A DNA stretch of 64,000 bases from Strix aluco. Its lineage: Eukaryota; Chordata; Aves; Strigiformes; Strigidae. The translations under genes and the position numbers were made by a program. Every line of letters starts with the position of its first letter. Position 1 is the stretch's first letter. Positions 1 through 12,952 of this stretch are shown one piece after another. The stretch lies in the NCBI RefSeq assembly GCF_031877795.1, contig NC_133943.1, positions 12,765,001 through 12,829,000 of the forward strand, read 5' to 3'. The notes below the pieces were generated by a model that worked only from the letters and a program-made list of their open reading frames with translations, had not been told where the DNA came from and did no database searches.

Positions 1-1850
1 AACAGAAATGTAACTAATTTTCCTTTTAGAAAAAATGGACTCCTACTGATCATTTCCAAAAAATGCCCGATTAAAGGTCCTCAAACTAGCTCTTCTTAGA
101 GGTTAGAATACCAGATAAAATATTCAGGTTGCTTAGTTAAAGATCAAAGCCCCAGAAAAACCTTGCCTCAGCAGCAGGATGTCCCCTCCTATTTCTCTTT
201 ACTGAATTAATGTGTTCGTGTCTACATTGTTCCTGCAGCACACATACAGGCACAGAAGGACAATAATATATGTTTAACTTAAAAACAGACAAATTGATTA
301 CAAGAAGTAACAAATAAGTAACTAAAATATGAACTTGATGTTAACATTATAATAACTGCGTTAACACCTCATGCAGATGAATGGCATGAGAAATGTCTTC
401 ACTACTGCTATTTAGCTGAGGAATGCTTTCTGGTAAGCAGGGTAAAGCATTATTAACTCAGTAAACCTGTTTAACAGGTTGAATACCAAAATTCAGTGGA
501 TGAGGAGAAACAACTTCAAAAAAAAGACAGATTTTGGAAAACTTGTCAGAGATGCATCTATTTTGGCATTCACTGTGATGTAAATCTACCACAGTGTTTG
601 CTTCACATTATGTGGAAGTGGCAACTGAGAAGAAAAACAAAGTACCTCATGCAAATGAAAAAGAAAAATTTTGCTTTCTCCAACACAATTTATTTATATG
701 ACAGCACAAAATCTGAACTATTGATAGCTTCACTGTGATCTAATTATTGAAAAACATGTGCTTTCACACATTTTCATATGCATTTTAAATTAACAACTGT
801 ATGTTGTCATAATTAATTTTATTTAAAGTGGTGATATTAAAATAACTAAATTAGCACCTTTTGCTCATGAATAGCATGAAACATCTCTCTACTCCTTTGG
901 ATTGGCTGGGACTTCTCCAGCGAAAGCTAAAGACACTGAGTTTGCTTTCTGTACACATACTACCCTTCTTTTCGGTGCACACTGGAAGGGTTTAGGATTT
1001 TCGTAATACTACACTGTAACGTTGTTCAACTTCATGAAGTCCAAAATTGACTCCAAACTATTTATGAGATCGGATTCCGATGAAAACAAGTATTACACGG
1101 GTTCCCAGTGAATGTCACCTGATGACTCAATTTGAAGAGAGGGCAGGATACAATGTAAAAATTCTAGATTGATGCAGACACATGAGGGAGTACAATACAG
1201 CAGTATTTAAAGAACAGCATTAAAAGGATTGTGATATAAGGTAAGATATTAACAGACCAGCACATAGGGAAGAGTCCGAAAGGATCCTTTAAATTTTAAA
1301 TGTAATGAGTACAACCTGCCCTCTCAGTCTGGACTGTAGCTCAGTTTAGCTCCTGCCATTAAGTAAAGGGAAAAAAGAATGACCTAGTCTCTTATGAGGC
1401 AGCAGTTTCTGCAAAATACGTGCTTCTCTTGATACTATTTTGAGCTAATGTGTGCAGCTTTAACATCTCATTCTACATTAGGAAGCTGACCCCATTAAAA
1501 AAAAAAAAAGAACAGCAAAACCTTCAGATATTTAATAAAGCTGTCTAAACAGTTTTGCTCGCCCCAACTTAACTAATTCACGAGAGTCGTCATATGAAAC
1601 AACAGCTCGACGCGTTATCTTCTTGATTAGTAACTACTACACCGAAGTTAAAAAGCTTATAAAGCCACGGGGAGACCCGTGCCGCCCCGCCGAAACGAGC
1701 ACTTTAGAGAAAAATGCGGGCCGAACACCTAGGGACGGTCTGGCAAGTACTAATTTAAGAGGGGTGTTTCCTTATGGGGAGAAGGAAAAAAAAAAATCAA
1801 AACAAAAAACAAGCTTACTTTTGCTTAGATAAGCGATATAAAAGCAGGTT
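1..1850. other. Intergenic or intronic AT-rich DNA, no gene seen
   Basis: No recognisable exon, repeat family or RNA gene was found on either strand. The single 80-codon open frame at 496-738 has no recognisable domain and is of a length expected by chance in DNA of this base composition. If the minus-strand splice donor inside the CpG island to the right is used, this stretch is the first intron of a gene running leftward out of the window. That is inference only. Confidence 0.5.
1837..1844 (+). promoter_or_regulatory. TATA-box-like element on the plus strand
   Basis: A perfect TATAAAAG octamer lies just left of the CpG island. It would place a plus-strand start near 1867, at the island edge. 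No plus-strand exon could be identified downstream, so a working plus-strand promoter is only a possibility. AT-rich flanks can give such a match by chance. Confidence 0.3.
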
Positions 1851-1859
1851 TCCCCACAG

Positions 1860-2645
1860 CCCTCTTCGCTGCAGCCAGCCCAACCTCCGCCGTTCCCTCA
1901 GCGAGGAGGGGGTGGGGGGCGGTGGCGGCAGCCGCCCCTAACGCGGCGTCTCAGGGCTTCCCCCTCTCCCCCACAGCAGCAGGAAGCAGAACAGTTTTCC
2001 TCAGGGCCTGTCACACCGGGGAACGGCCCTCACCGGCCCCAGGCCAGACCGCCCCGAGGGCCCCGGTGCCGGACAACGACAGCCCCAGCCGGCAAAGGGG
2101 GACAGCGGCACCGCTCTGCCGCACCAGGCCCACCCACCGCGAGAGGATGGGCGGCGGCAGCCTCCGGCTCACCGAGCCCCGCCGTACCGCCGCCGGCTCA
2201 GCGCCCCGCCGCCGGCCCGCAGCTCCTTACCTGCCCCTCAGCGCCGCCCTGTTATTGTGGCCGCGGGGGGAGGGTTAACCCCGGCAGCCGCTTCCTGCGC
2301 GTCGCCTTCCGCCAGCGCCGCCGCGCTTCCGGCCCCACTTCCGGCGCCGGCCGAGGGCGGGAGCCGGGACGCCCTGTCCCGCCGCCATCTTGAGGGCAGC
2401 GAAGGGCGGGGCTTTCCTGCCGACATCTTGAGTGCGGCGTCGCGTCCGCCATCTTCAAGGCGTCGCCCAGGGGCCACCATATCGGTGGTGGCTACAGTAC
2501 AGCCGCGGCTGGCCCCCCGCCGCCCGCTGCGGCTGTGCGAGCCCGACCTGCCACTGTCTCGGCCGCCCTGGGCTCATCTCACCCTGCGGCAGGTGGCGGG
2601 ACGTGTGTCCGCAGGGCCGGTGACAGGGCAGAGATCCCCAGGTCA
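1860..2645. promoter_or_regulatory. CpG island, probable housekeeping promoter
   Basis: About 0.8 kb is strongly GC- and CpG-rich in a window that is otherwise AT-rich. Two ETS-type CTTCCGG sites lie at 2326-2332 and 2338-2344, an Sp1-type GGGCGGGGC box at 2406-2414, and three YY1-like CCATCTT or ACATCTT motifs at about 2381-2392, 2422-2430 and 2446-2456. This combination is typical of a TATA-less housekeeping promoter. The direction is best supported on the minus strand, because AAGATGGCGG reads in canonical YY1 orientation on that strand and a consensus donor follows at 2230. In human, RNF145 and UBLCP1 are the genes next to IL12B. Either is a candidate owner, but no coding exon of either was recognised here. 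Confidence 0.8.
2231..2460 (-). other. Probable first exon (non-coding) of a leftward gene
   Basis: On the minus strand the CpG island ends in GGGCAG followed by GTAAGGAG, a near-perfect splice donor (last exon base 2231). Upstream lie the YY1-like elements expected near a transcription start. Two minus-strand frames start with ATG in the AAGATGGCGG context, one at 2456-2458 and one at 2387-2389. Both stop before the donor, at 2252 and about 2272, so this exon is most simply 5' UTR. The transcript start is not defined and the downstream exons would lie outside the window. Confidence 0.45.
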
Positions 2646-3226
2646 AACCCCTGAGAGCATTAAATGCCCGCTGAGGTACAGGGACATAAATTGGGTATTT
2701 TGAAAAAGAAGAAACTGAAGAAACCTTGAAAGATAAGTGAGGAGTTCTGGCACGATGGACAGCAACTGCGTATGTGTGACAGTGTACGCCTGAAGTGATG
2801 TGGGTTAAAACAGCTCACAGGCCACGTGAGACTCTGAGGTCACTTTGCACACGTATGAAGAGGACTGTAATTTGTAAAAATTATACCCCTCGCAATGGAG
2901 GACAAGCCTTACAAGAAACTCTGCAAGTGCAGCAGCAATCTGACCCAAGCTGGCTTTGGTGCCCATGTAAGACACCACCTCTCCCAATCCTGAGTGACCA
3001 CCATAACAGATGGAGCCCAAAGTCATGGATTAAATGAACTCCATGGACATTTTGTGGACATTAGCAGACATTTTGCAGACATTTCACAGGGGTGGTCCAT
3101 AGACTAAGGGAATGATATCTGTGTATTATATCGAAGGATGGGAAGGGTGGCAATAGGTAATGAGAATGTATCGGGCAGTGCAAGACCTGAGCATGATGTA
3201 AATGGTATGGAATAAGGTATGGCCAG
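2646..3226. other. Non-coding stretch between CpG island and LTR
   Basis: No gene was recognised. A short run at about 3045-3090 repeats the word GACATTT several times (degenerate short tandem repeat). Short open frames on both strands have no domain features. Confidence 0.5.
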
Positions 3227-3811
3227 TGTGCTGGCTTTGGCCTGGGATAGAGTTAATTTTCTTCACAGTATCTAGTACAGGGTTACATTTCAGATTTGTG
3301 CTGGAAACACTGCTGATAATACAGATGTTTGTTATTGCTGAGCTGCGCTTACACAGAGTCAAGGCCTTTTCTGCTTTTCACCCCATCCCACCAGCGAGGA
3401 AACTGGGGGTGTACAGGGAGTTGGGAGGGGACACAGCCAGGACAGCTGATCCCAACTTGACCCAAGGGATATTTCACATCATATGATGTCATGTTCAGCA
3501 ATAAAAGCTGGGGAAAGGAGGAGGGGAAATTCAGAGTGATGGTGTTTGTCTTCCCAAGTAACCATTACCCCTGATGGAGCCCTGCTTTCCTGGAGATGGC
3601 TGAACACCTGCCTGCTGATGGGAAGTGGTGAATGAATTTGTTGTTTTGCTTTGCTTGTGCATGTGGCTTTTGCTTTACTTAAACTGTCTTTATCTCAACC
3701 CATGAGTTTTCTCACTTCTACTCTTCTAATTCTTTCCCCCATCTCACTGGAAGGGGAAATAAGCAAGCAGCTGTGTGGGGCTTAGTTGCAGGCTGGGGTT
3801 AAACCACAACA
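3227..3811 (+). mobile_element. Solo LTR of an avian endogenous retrovirus
   Basis: A 585-bp element begins TGTGCTGGCTTTGG and ends AAACCACAACA, so it has the TG...CA ends of an LTR. Its body matches, from memory, a high-copy LTR of neoavian birds. Recognisable parts are the segment beginning AGAGTTAATTTTC, the GATGGAGCCCTGCTTTCC block and the promoter/poly(A)-like AGCAATAAAAGCTGG at about 3498. No internal retroviral coding sequence is present on either side, so it is a solo LTR left by recombination. The flanking 5 bp (gccag and aggaa) do not match, so the target-site duplication is lost or the ends are slightly off. I do not assign a database family name. Confidence 0.7.
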
Positions 3812-6800
3812 AGGAAGCACTGAGACCATCTCTTTTGAAGGATCATACAACTAATGGATGCAGTAGCTTTCACATTTAGTCTGATGTTACTCTTATTTAC
3901 CCCAACTGTGAAATGGCTTCAGGAAGTGTTCCTGTTTAGCTTTTCCTCTTGCATATTAGAAGCAATTCTCATGACTACAAAAATAACTGCTCTGTCCAAG
4001 TCTGGTTTCTCCATCCCTCAGCTAGCTTCTCACATCATCACTGCTACCTACAGCAAAGACAACAGAAACATCTATTGGCTAATACCTCATACAATCTATG
4101 CACAACCTGGCACATTATATTCCTGTAAGATTCTTTCAATACAGAAAAAAAAAGCAGAAGGCAGCATACAGCAGTGTGACCCAGTGACAAGTGTGCATGC
4201 AGGGTAGACAATTTAAGCTGGGTTGCTGAAGGAGAGGAACTGGTGCCACTGATGCTATTGCTGAACATTGAACAGTTGCTAACAACTGTGCAACACAGGG
4301 ACAGACCCTCTTCTTGGCAATCAGTGTGGATTTTAGATGTGTCAACAGCAGCATCCAAAAAATTTAGACCCTAAAATATAGGGAAAGTAGGCAAGTTCAT
4401 TCAACATCAGGATTCAAGTCTAGTAATGCTTGTTCCTGCCCCCCTCCCCAAAGGCAGGGGCACACATTTAATGGCAATAAGAGAAGATTGCCAAAAGGAC
4501 ACAAGAGAGACTAAACTGAATTAGGGAATTTAGGCAGGGCAGTTTGGTTTAACTATCATTTAAACTTATGTATAAACAGTCATAGTATATGAATAGTTAG
4601 GTGGTTACAAGACAGCAGAAAAAAAACCACTGTCTTTTTTTCATAACAAACCCGGTAACATCACATAGATCAGTTAATGTGAATCTTTGTAGGTAATTTG
4701 TTTGTTCTATTTCTTTCTCTCTTCACTGCTACATATGAGAAAGTTCAGAGTTTGAGTTGCTCAAGGCTATCTAAATGAAAAACCAAAGCAAAACAATTAG
4801 AAACTAGAGATGCTGAACAGCCAGCAATAAATACTGTTCTGGGCTTGATCAAATTTGAAATGAAATACCACACTGCATTACATATAGCACTACTGAGAAG
4901 TTTACAAGATTAAGAGACTATTGCTTGTTTAACTAATATTAGAACATGGCTTTGCTTCCTTTTATCCAGAGTGTTGAGATCTCTCATTCAGATCTGGTGG
5001 AAGCTATTTGGATGTACATACAACAGATTTATATTTTAGGGAGGTTTCATAATCTTATTTCTGTAACACAAGTATTATTGAATTAAAAATAGAAGACCTG
5101 AGGGAATTAATGCATTCCTTTATACTTTAAAGAAAAAAGTCCACAGACTCTCAATACTTACTGGTCTCCCAAAGAGATGTTTCTAGGCTTTAATCTTCTG
5201 AGATAATGAATGATCTCTATCCCAACAGATGATAAAATTAAGCACTAACTACATATGAAGTGGCTAGCAAAAACTTATCAACATTTCAAAACTTAAAGCT
5301 TCTAAGGGAACAACTTAGTAAATACCCATGTAGCTCCAAACAGAAACTTCAAGCTGAGAAAAATCTTCTAAACCCAACACATTTACTGTATTTATAACTC
5401 CTCGTTAATAATTTATATATAATTTTTCTTGTATCTGGTCCTACTCCAGCAACATAATTATTAGAAAATTTCTTAACTTAGCCAAAACCCCAACATATCA
5501 CTAGTTTCTTCCAAGAAGAGTCTTTCTCTCTGTATTTATAAGAAATTGGTACCTGATGTGTTTCACCTGCATCACTGAGTCAGCAGTTAGTATTTTGCTG
5601 CTCTCTCCACAACTGATACCTGATAAAAGTGAATCGAAGGGATTCTGACATATAGGGTTCCTCTTACATGTCAGTAGTATTTTCATCAAGGTTTAAATAT
5701 CTAGCATCACATTTTTGTGTCTTCTTCACATAGAAATTATCTTTTCTAACAAGGTTAAACCTTGAAAGAATGAGTACTATTTTCTGATATGCACATGTCC
5801 CTCTTTGCCTTGAAAAAGCTCAAGAACATTTTGTAAAAACTTTGGGATTAGCATTTTCACTGATACTGTGAAAATATTTATTTCTTATTGCTAGTACTTG
5901 CTGTTGTCTGCGGGTTTCATTAAACTGCCACCATACTATCTGTGTCTGTATACCTGGATGTTACAACTCATCTGCACTGGCCATGTGTTTGGCCATGAGA
6001 CATAATTTAAATATAGAAGATTGTGGGACTACATGTCTCTTCCCTTTAGGGAAGGTGGTCTCAGCTTGGATAATTACATACCTGTTTGCAATATATAAAC
6101 TTATCAGTTCCATAGTGTTCTTGGCAGTCATGGAAGTTTAGAAAGTCATAAAATCACTTCTCATTAATTCCTTAATTATGGAAGGATTTATAGAAAAGAA
6201 TGATGCATGCATTTGTACAACAGATTTGGTGCTATGAACTTGAAGTTCATTCACAGGAGAAAGTACCTCTCTGGTGGCCCTTGGACCCTTCTGAATTATA
6301 TTTACAGTTTCACAAGTGGGAAGTCCATCTGTTGCCAAGGTGTTTTGGTTGCACTGAGTGGAACTGTCTCCTCTTCCCTGGCTATAAGCCATGCAGGGCT
6401 GTCTTCTGTTGACTTGGCTGATGGAAGCTGTTGTGATATCCTCCACTTAGAAAGAGACAGTTCAGCTGCCCGGTGAGCACATTCAGAATAGCCATGTAAC
6501 ATGTTCTGGTTGCTTGGAAACATGGAGGCATTACTTAGAAATTCATATAAACTACTGGCTGTTTAATTTCACACAAGTGACAAGGGGTGTCAGGTTTTGT
6601 CAGTTTGTGGGAGGATTACAGGGAGCCATTCGTGGCAGAATGTGCCCGTGTCTGCTGACAGTCACCAAATGCACCTCTCCCTCCCCTTTAAGAGGGTGTG
6701 GAGTCTGTTAGAACAACAGGCCTAAGAGGCTGTGCTGCAAGACAGAATTCAAAAATAAAAACATCTTCCAGAAATACGATAAATTCTTAGTAAGGTATAT

Positions 6801-9800
6801 AACAAAAAATCAAATAGTGTAGTTGTAGTATCTCAGTGTCTGCACTTTTCCCTCAGGCAGGCATAGGGTGAAAGGCAATAGGTTCAGGGGTGATATTCTG
6901 TGATTTCATGGATTTACAAAGGGAGCAAAGGAAACCGTGGCCTCCCTTGAGGTCCTGAATTTTTTCCTGATCAGACAGAAAAGCTACAATAAGCATTGGA
7001 CTCAAAAGGGAGCTATAGTTAAATGTATATTTGGAGTTGGGAGGTGGAAAGAAATTCATAGCCCTTTGCTTCAGGTTAGGTAGGGTTAGGATTGGGATAG
7101 GGAAGCGAGGGCCTTCAGAGCTGGAATTAAACTGGGGTCCTACTCACTGTGGGAGACGGGTGAGAGCTGGGGCCATGACAAGCTATAAAACTCAACGCTT
7201 GTTGGGAACGGGGAGGGAACTCCCTTGTTTTGTCACTCTCGTGTTCGGAAGGGTGTGAATGCTTTCCTGTCAAAAGCCTCAAGCCCTCCTGTAAAGTCAC
7301 ACTGAGGTGTAGTCTATGGAAGCAGATGCAGCTTCAGTCCTTGCAATGATGGGCTTGTTCACTGCAGGAGTGGAAACCAGCCACCAGAGTGGGTACAGCA
7401 GCAGAAACAAATCTGTTTCATTAAGTTCTGTGTCACATGAAATTATCTTCCTTCTGGCTGTGCTCAGAAAGGGTAGAGGTGTGCTGGTGGGGGGCCAGCA
7501 GCTGCAGATGTGCTGTGCTTCTCCCAGGAGGTGGCACCTCAGTGGCATGGATGGGAAAACAGCCTTCCCCATGCCCACATTTCTCTACCTTCAAGTGCTG
7601 CTTCTGGGAGGTGTGAAGGAACATGGTCACAGCATGGCCAAATTAGCATAAGGTTTATGTGACATACTTCTCTGTCAAGGTGGCCTGTGGTTCTTTGAGG
7701 AATCATTAACCTTTGGGAATGAGATACTAGAGCTGTCATGTTTATAGCTGATGCATTCTGATTTCCTGCTATATCTGAGAATACCTAGGCCTACAGGGGA
7801 AAGCTTTATAATTAGTGATCCCTGTCACCATCTTGTGCTGGAATTTCAAAGTCCAATTAAGAAGGGAAAGAACATTTTTTAGATGTTTTCAGTTTTTCAG
7901 ACTTTAAATGTGTATCTCTATGTGTTTGCTTGTGTCTCAGTAATTTAAGACACCTCATGTCCCACAGAATTGGAAAAATATCCCTTTATGGACAGTTGAT
8001 AAGTTAATTCATGTAACTCATGGTATATATAACTTGTATATAAAGCTTTGCATTACTAGAAACCATCCAAACTGTCAAAGCATGCATATTGTGTAATATA
8101 GAAGTTGAAAATCTTGTTACATGCTTGTGAGTTCTCCAAGGACAGATAGATGCACAGTTTGGATTACTATTTGAATTTGATCATGACTCCTTCTGAGTGA
8201 TTCCCAAGGAAGATTGTTACTGCCTCAGTTTCCCAGATCCTCAGGAACTAAATCCCAGAACCTAACTCTTATCAGACTTTAGTTGTTTTGATTATGGTCT
8301 ATTTATCTTCTACAAAACAGAGAGGAAATTTTGCTTCTGTAATTATTTTTATCTGTAATATTTGAAACTGAGGAAAGGGGAAAAAAGCAGCCAAAAATCT
8401 CTATATGGAATTTGTTCAGGTGTTAGTCCAAAAAACCAGAAGTAATCAGGTACACTAGTACAAGTAAGGATGGCAAGTTTGAATAATGTTCTCTGAAGAA
8501 TATCAGAATTCATTTCATTCCAATTCACTTTAGTATTAGTCTATTTTGTTTTACATTGATGGTTGCCTCATTTGAATTGGAGAAAAAAAAGTGAGACAAT
8601 GATTAGGGTTGTCATAGTGATAGTGAAGTATGAAAACCTGAACAGAACGGAAGGAAACTAGAGATAATGAGCTCCGTGCCACAGAGAATGGTTAGAATGG
8701 CCTTTTTGGGAAAGATTCCTGGGCAAGTCTGTCTGTCTCACATTTCTTGATGATCATCATGACTTTTTGTTTTGTTTTGTTTTTCATGACAGATACATTT
8801 TTTTCTGCATGTGGCTTGTTAAACTCGGAAGAGAACCCTCTTTTGTAAGTGAATATGTAGACTCCTATAACCAGTTTTTCTTTAAAAAAAAATCTGTATT
8901 TCCTCAGTCTCTTCCTGCTCCTTGGTTAATACACTATATGTGTGTTGATTGTTGCTCATCACTGAAATACATAGCTTTGGTACTCTGATGTTCTGCATGG
9001 TCATTTTTAAAGCTTTGGGGAGAGAAGGCAACACATCTGTTTAAACAGAGCATGTGGGAGTCTGCATGTTTTGTGCAAAGGTAACAGGATAGCATTTCAA
9101 TCTACTGTTAAAGGTGTCAAATCTGGTAGGAAAAATTATTTTTTCTATCTTTTTCTAAGCTTACATACTAATGTGATCAGAGTTAATTTAGCACCATATC
9201 CTGGTTGTTTACCCATTCCCTTAGCTCAAGACTTGCTTATGATTCTCTTCCATCTGTTTTTTTTCTATTGGAGACAGCTGAAGAATGTTCCAAAGCAAGA
9301 GATTGCCATGAAAATGCAAATTCAATAAAAACTTAAACTTTTAAGATGTCTCCTTCTTGACACATGGCTGAAATAAAGAGTACTGAGTGTTGAGAATTTC
9401 ACTGGTATTTTGGCAGTGCGGGTTTTTTTTTTTACCTTGGCTCTTTGCAGCCACAGGTTACAGAGTCTTACAGAATAAGATCTTATGATCTTAAGATCAA
9501 ATAGTTGCAAATGTCTTCTGCTTACATTCTCCAAGTTGTGACACTAATGGCCTGTTTTTTTCCAAATACTTACTATTATTAAAAAATTCAGAAACACCAA
9601 ATAACTGTAGTAACTAGAAACACTCAACAGGCATGAGAAAACCTTTGAGCTATTTAGTGTAAACATCCTGAGCAGTATCACAGTGCTTTTAGAGCAGGAT
9701 TAGAATGCAGGTCTCCAGGCTGACCAGACACTGATACACCATAATGAAGCCAGTTGAATGTGAATTATATTCCATTATACTTCACCAGTCAGTCACCTGG

Positions 9801-12700
9801 TATTATCTTCAATCCAGAGACATGGGATTCTAGTCTGATCTAAAGAATGATTTGTGCAATAGCAACTGTAGAGCACAGCTGGCAATTTTTCATCTTGCCC
9901 TTGATGTCTTTAAGAAGGTAATTGCTAGTGTAGGAGTCAGGAGACCTGGATGTTGGTTCTGGCTCACCCATACATCTCTGATATATAAGAGGCTTTGATC
10001 AAAGTGGCTATGTTCCCCCTCAGCAGTTGGCTTTCCCAGTCAGTTTCTGAGGTGTTAGGGGCAGGGTCCGTCTCTTATACTGAGCTTTGTGGAGCACCAG
10101 TGATCTTCATCTGCTGTACTTACATGCTAGAACAATGACGGTAACTACAGTGTCAAAATGACAGTAACAACAATACCAGAAAATACAGTGCAGGCTTTGT
10201 GGACAAGTGAAGTAGCTTTCTTATAGCACTGGCATTTTTTTTGGGAATCCAAACCCATCTGATTTTCAGGCCTACATTTCATTACCTCTTGTCATAGAAG
10301 TGAAAATGTCATAAGACCTTACTGTGAAAGCCCTTCCTTCTCCACATATAAACAGATACATCAATGATATATGAGTACCTTTTCAGTGCAGAGTTTTGAA
10401 AACTCTAATCTTCAATAAGTGCAAGGAGATCTGTTCTGTTTTTCCATTCAATGCCGATACCTGGCTACCTTTATTTTATTTTCTAGTAAACAGAATCCGA
10501 GCATGTTTCATCAGCTCACTCAAGCTACGTACATTTTTCCTTCCCCATATTTCTGTGTCATTGCTCCATCACACAAACTTGACTGTCCAGATTGTCCAGC
10601 CATTTCAGCATTTTCTTCAGATGTCATTTACAGCAATTTGCAAATCATGTTCTTTGTTCTGGTATGTGTCAAAAGCTGGTATGCTTCTCAGCGTTATCTA
10701 CAGCTATGGGCCAGCACATGATGCTAGCAGGAGCTGATAAAAAGCACACACACTCCATGTTGGAAAGTATTGATCTCCAGCTGCTTGTCTCCTGTTTCAT
10801 GTCAGAAATTATCAGAAACAAATTAGAGTCCCAGGGGTCTGTGGTAGATTCAGGGGTCTATGGTAGAATATTTTAGACCTCTAATTTACAGGGCTCTGAA
10901 TCACCCTTGTGGATGTGCATTGGAAGCATCAGAAACTTAGTATCTTAGGTATGGTCCACAAACACAGTTAAATATCTTAATATACTAAAGCAGATGGTGT
11001 GAATATTCACTTAGGCTATAACAAGCCAAGCTAGAAGGCAGAAAATATCCCCAAATTGTCTGCTGGATTTTCTGACATCATGATGAAACATCAGAGTTTG
11101 GCTTTGTTTTCTCAAATTGATCTTTGTTTTCTCATTTTGATCTTTCTTAGTCAAACACATTCAGGGCAAGACAACCTGTTGTGAGAGTCCTTTTAGGCTG
11201 ACTGTCCAGAGCCACAAGCCTTTGAACAATGAGAAACTTTTACAATATTATCTTGTTCATTTGCATTCCTACTGCCTAATTGCTGGGACCTGGTTTCCAG
11301 ATAAACATAATTCATGATATTGATGCCTTTAGTCTGTGTCCTAGGATAGATAGAAGAATTTTCTGCCAGTGTCCTCCATTAATTCCTCTCATTCAATACT
11401 AAGAGAATTAGGTTCCTTACCTTCCTCAGCTTATCTCTTTTAAGAGGAAACAACTCTAGCTGATGAGCAGTAACATTTCATACTGGCAGATTTTTTACTG
11501 CCACTGATTTATCTTTAGTTGCAGTACCAGCCTACATCCTCATGCTTTATACATGTCCTAATCCAAAAGATAATAGTCATAGCCATCTGACTAGCCTCTT
11601 TCACCAGTCCATGAACACAACCCTTAAGTCTTGCTATTCTTGTGCCAGAGGTCATGAGCACTTGTGGCTCTAACCAACAATTTATTACCTTACTACAGAT
11701 TTAGAGTTTATCTCTTTATGAGCAACATATCTAATTAATGCTGGAGGTACTAATGTGAGAAGTCAAGCTAAAGAAGAAACTAAAAATGCATTGAAAGTAC
11801 TTGAATGGTCTGGTGACGCAGTGGAGGATTTTTATTGCAATGCTTTTCTAGTCAGATGTCTTACCTGCAACTTCAAGACATGGCAACTTCACTAGACTCT
11901 CAAAGATTTTTAGAAAGTATTTCAATCATATGTAATGTCCCTATCTTTGGCCAGAGAAATATGGGAAAAAAACCCTTTAATATCAGTTACATCAGTATTT
12001 TCATAATATATGCCACCATTCTAGTGTTCTCCATCATTTATTCACAGAGTTCATGCTGGGTTGAAAGAGAGTGGGAAGATAACCATATAAACAGCTAAAA
12101 AAGTCCACATGACTTTATTTGTGTTAGAATTACAAGGATTTCCAGCCTCTCTATTTCACAGAGAAGAGAAAAAGATGCCATCTGCACATAACCCTTTATT
12201 AGTGTTTCAGTCAGCCTGCAGGATTCTTGAGTACATGGCTTAGCTGAATACATGGATTCTTCTCCACCAAGCAATCATGAGAAAAGACAGAAGGCAGTAT
12301 GGTCAACGTGTGTTTCACTACAGATTTTTTCAGCTAACAGATGCATCCTTAGGAGTCGGCAAAGATTATGGTGCTCTGATTTGTGCACTGAAGTAAGCCT
12401 GAGGAGATAATGAGGAGAAGGAGCTGCTCTCCAGCTTCCTGGCTTAAAATCTTCCCTGAGCTTTTTTCTCCTGAAGGTTTCCTCTCATTTTTCCTAAGAT
12501 TTGTAGTATTTGTTACATTTCACCCTTAGCTTCCCTTGTGGTGATAACGTATTTTACCTTCCATAAAACATAATCCTCTTTGACTTGAATTCCATTGCTT
12601 CTCAGCATTTGGTATATTGATCTCCAGTATTGTCTAGCTACCTTCTGTCTTCCTTTCTCCTTTAGGGGTCAAGGTAGGGGCTAATGGAGAGGAAGAGATG
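3812..12700. other. Long non-coding stretch, no confirmed gene
   Basis: No exon with a recognisable protein, consistent splice signals or RNA gene was found on either strand. Open frames of 60-117 codons are scattered and overlap on both strands, as expected by chance. Small local structures include a telomere-like run (7073-7102), a 19-bp direct repeat (10832-10869) and T- or A-rich tracts. I looked for UBLCP1, the usual neighbour of IL12B, using its conserved tryptophan- and methionine-rich stretches, and did not find it. Confidence 0.5.
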
Positions 12701-12739
12701 AAAAAATTCAAGAGATCTTATGGGATGTTAAACTCTAGT

Positions 12740-12952
12740 CTATATGTGTTGATCTCTGGTGGATTCCTGTATCATATTAACATTGTCCATTGGTTCTGCT
12801 TGATATTCACCCATCTGCTCATGGTTACTGTTACTGCCACCATCTGAAAATGCTTGAACATGCCAAGTTTCATCATCTGTGATTTGTTGCATCCATTCTT
12901 CACTAATATGGAAGGGAGGTCTGCTTTCCAAAGCAACCATAAGTGTAAATTA
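12740..12952 (-). other. Exon-like open frame, unidentified
   Basis: A minus-strand frame of 66 codons from the ATG at 12938-12940 ends in a TAG stop and gives an acidic, polar peptide. It contains ISEEWMQQITDDETW early and then Asn-, Ser-, Gln- and Glu-rich sequence, which looks like the C-terminus of a real protein. The same frame is open for 146 more codons upstream (to 13390) except for one TAA at 12950-12952. A possible splice acceptor is the GCAG ending at about 12925, but its pyrimidine tract is poor. Alternatives are the last exon of an unrecognised gene, a decayed retrocopy, or chance. I do not recognise the protein and assign no function. Confidence 0.25.

Noticed and set aside
1922-2703. 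Ala/Pro/Arg-rich open frames on both strands
   Set aside because: They arise from low stop frequency in the CpG island. The minus-strand ATG frames stop before the splice donor.
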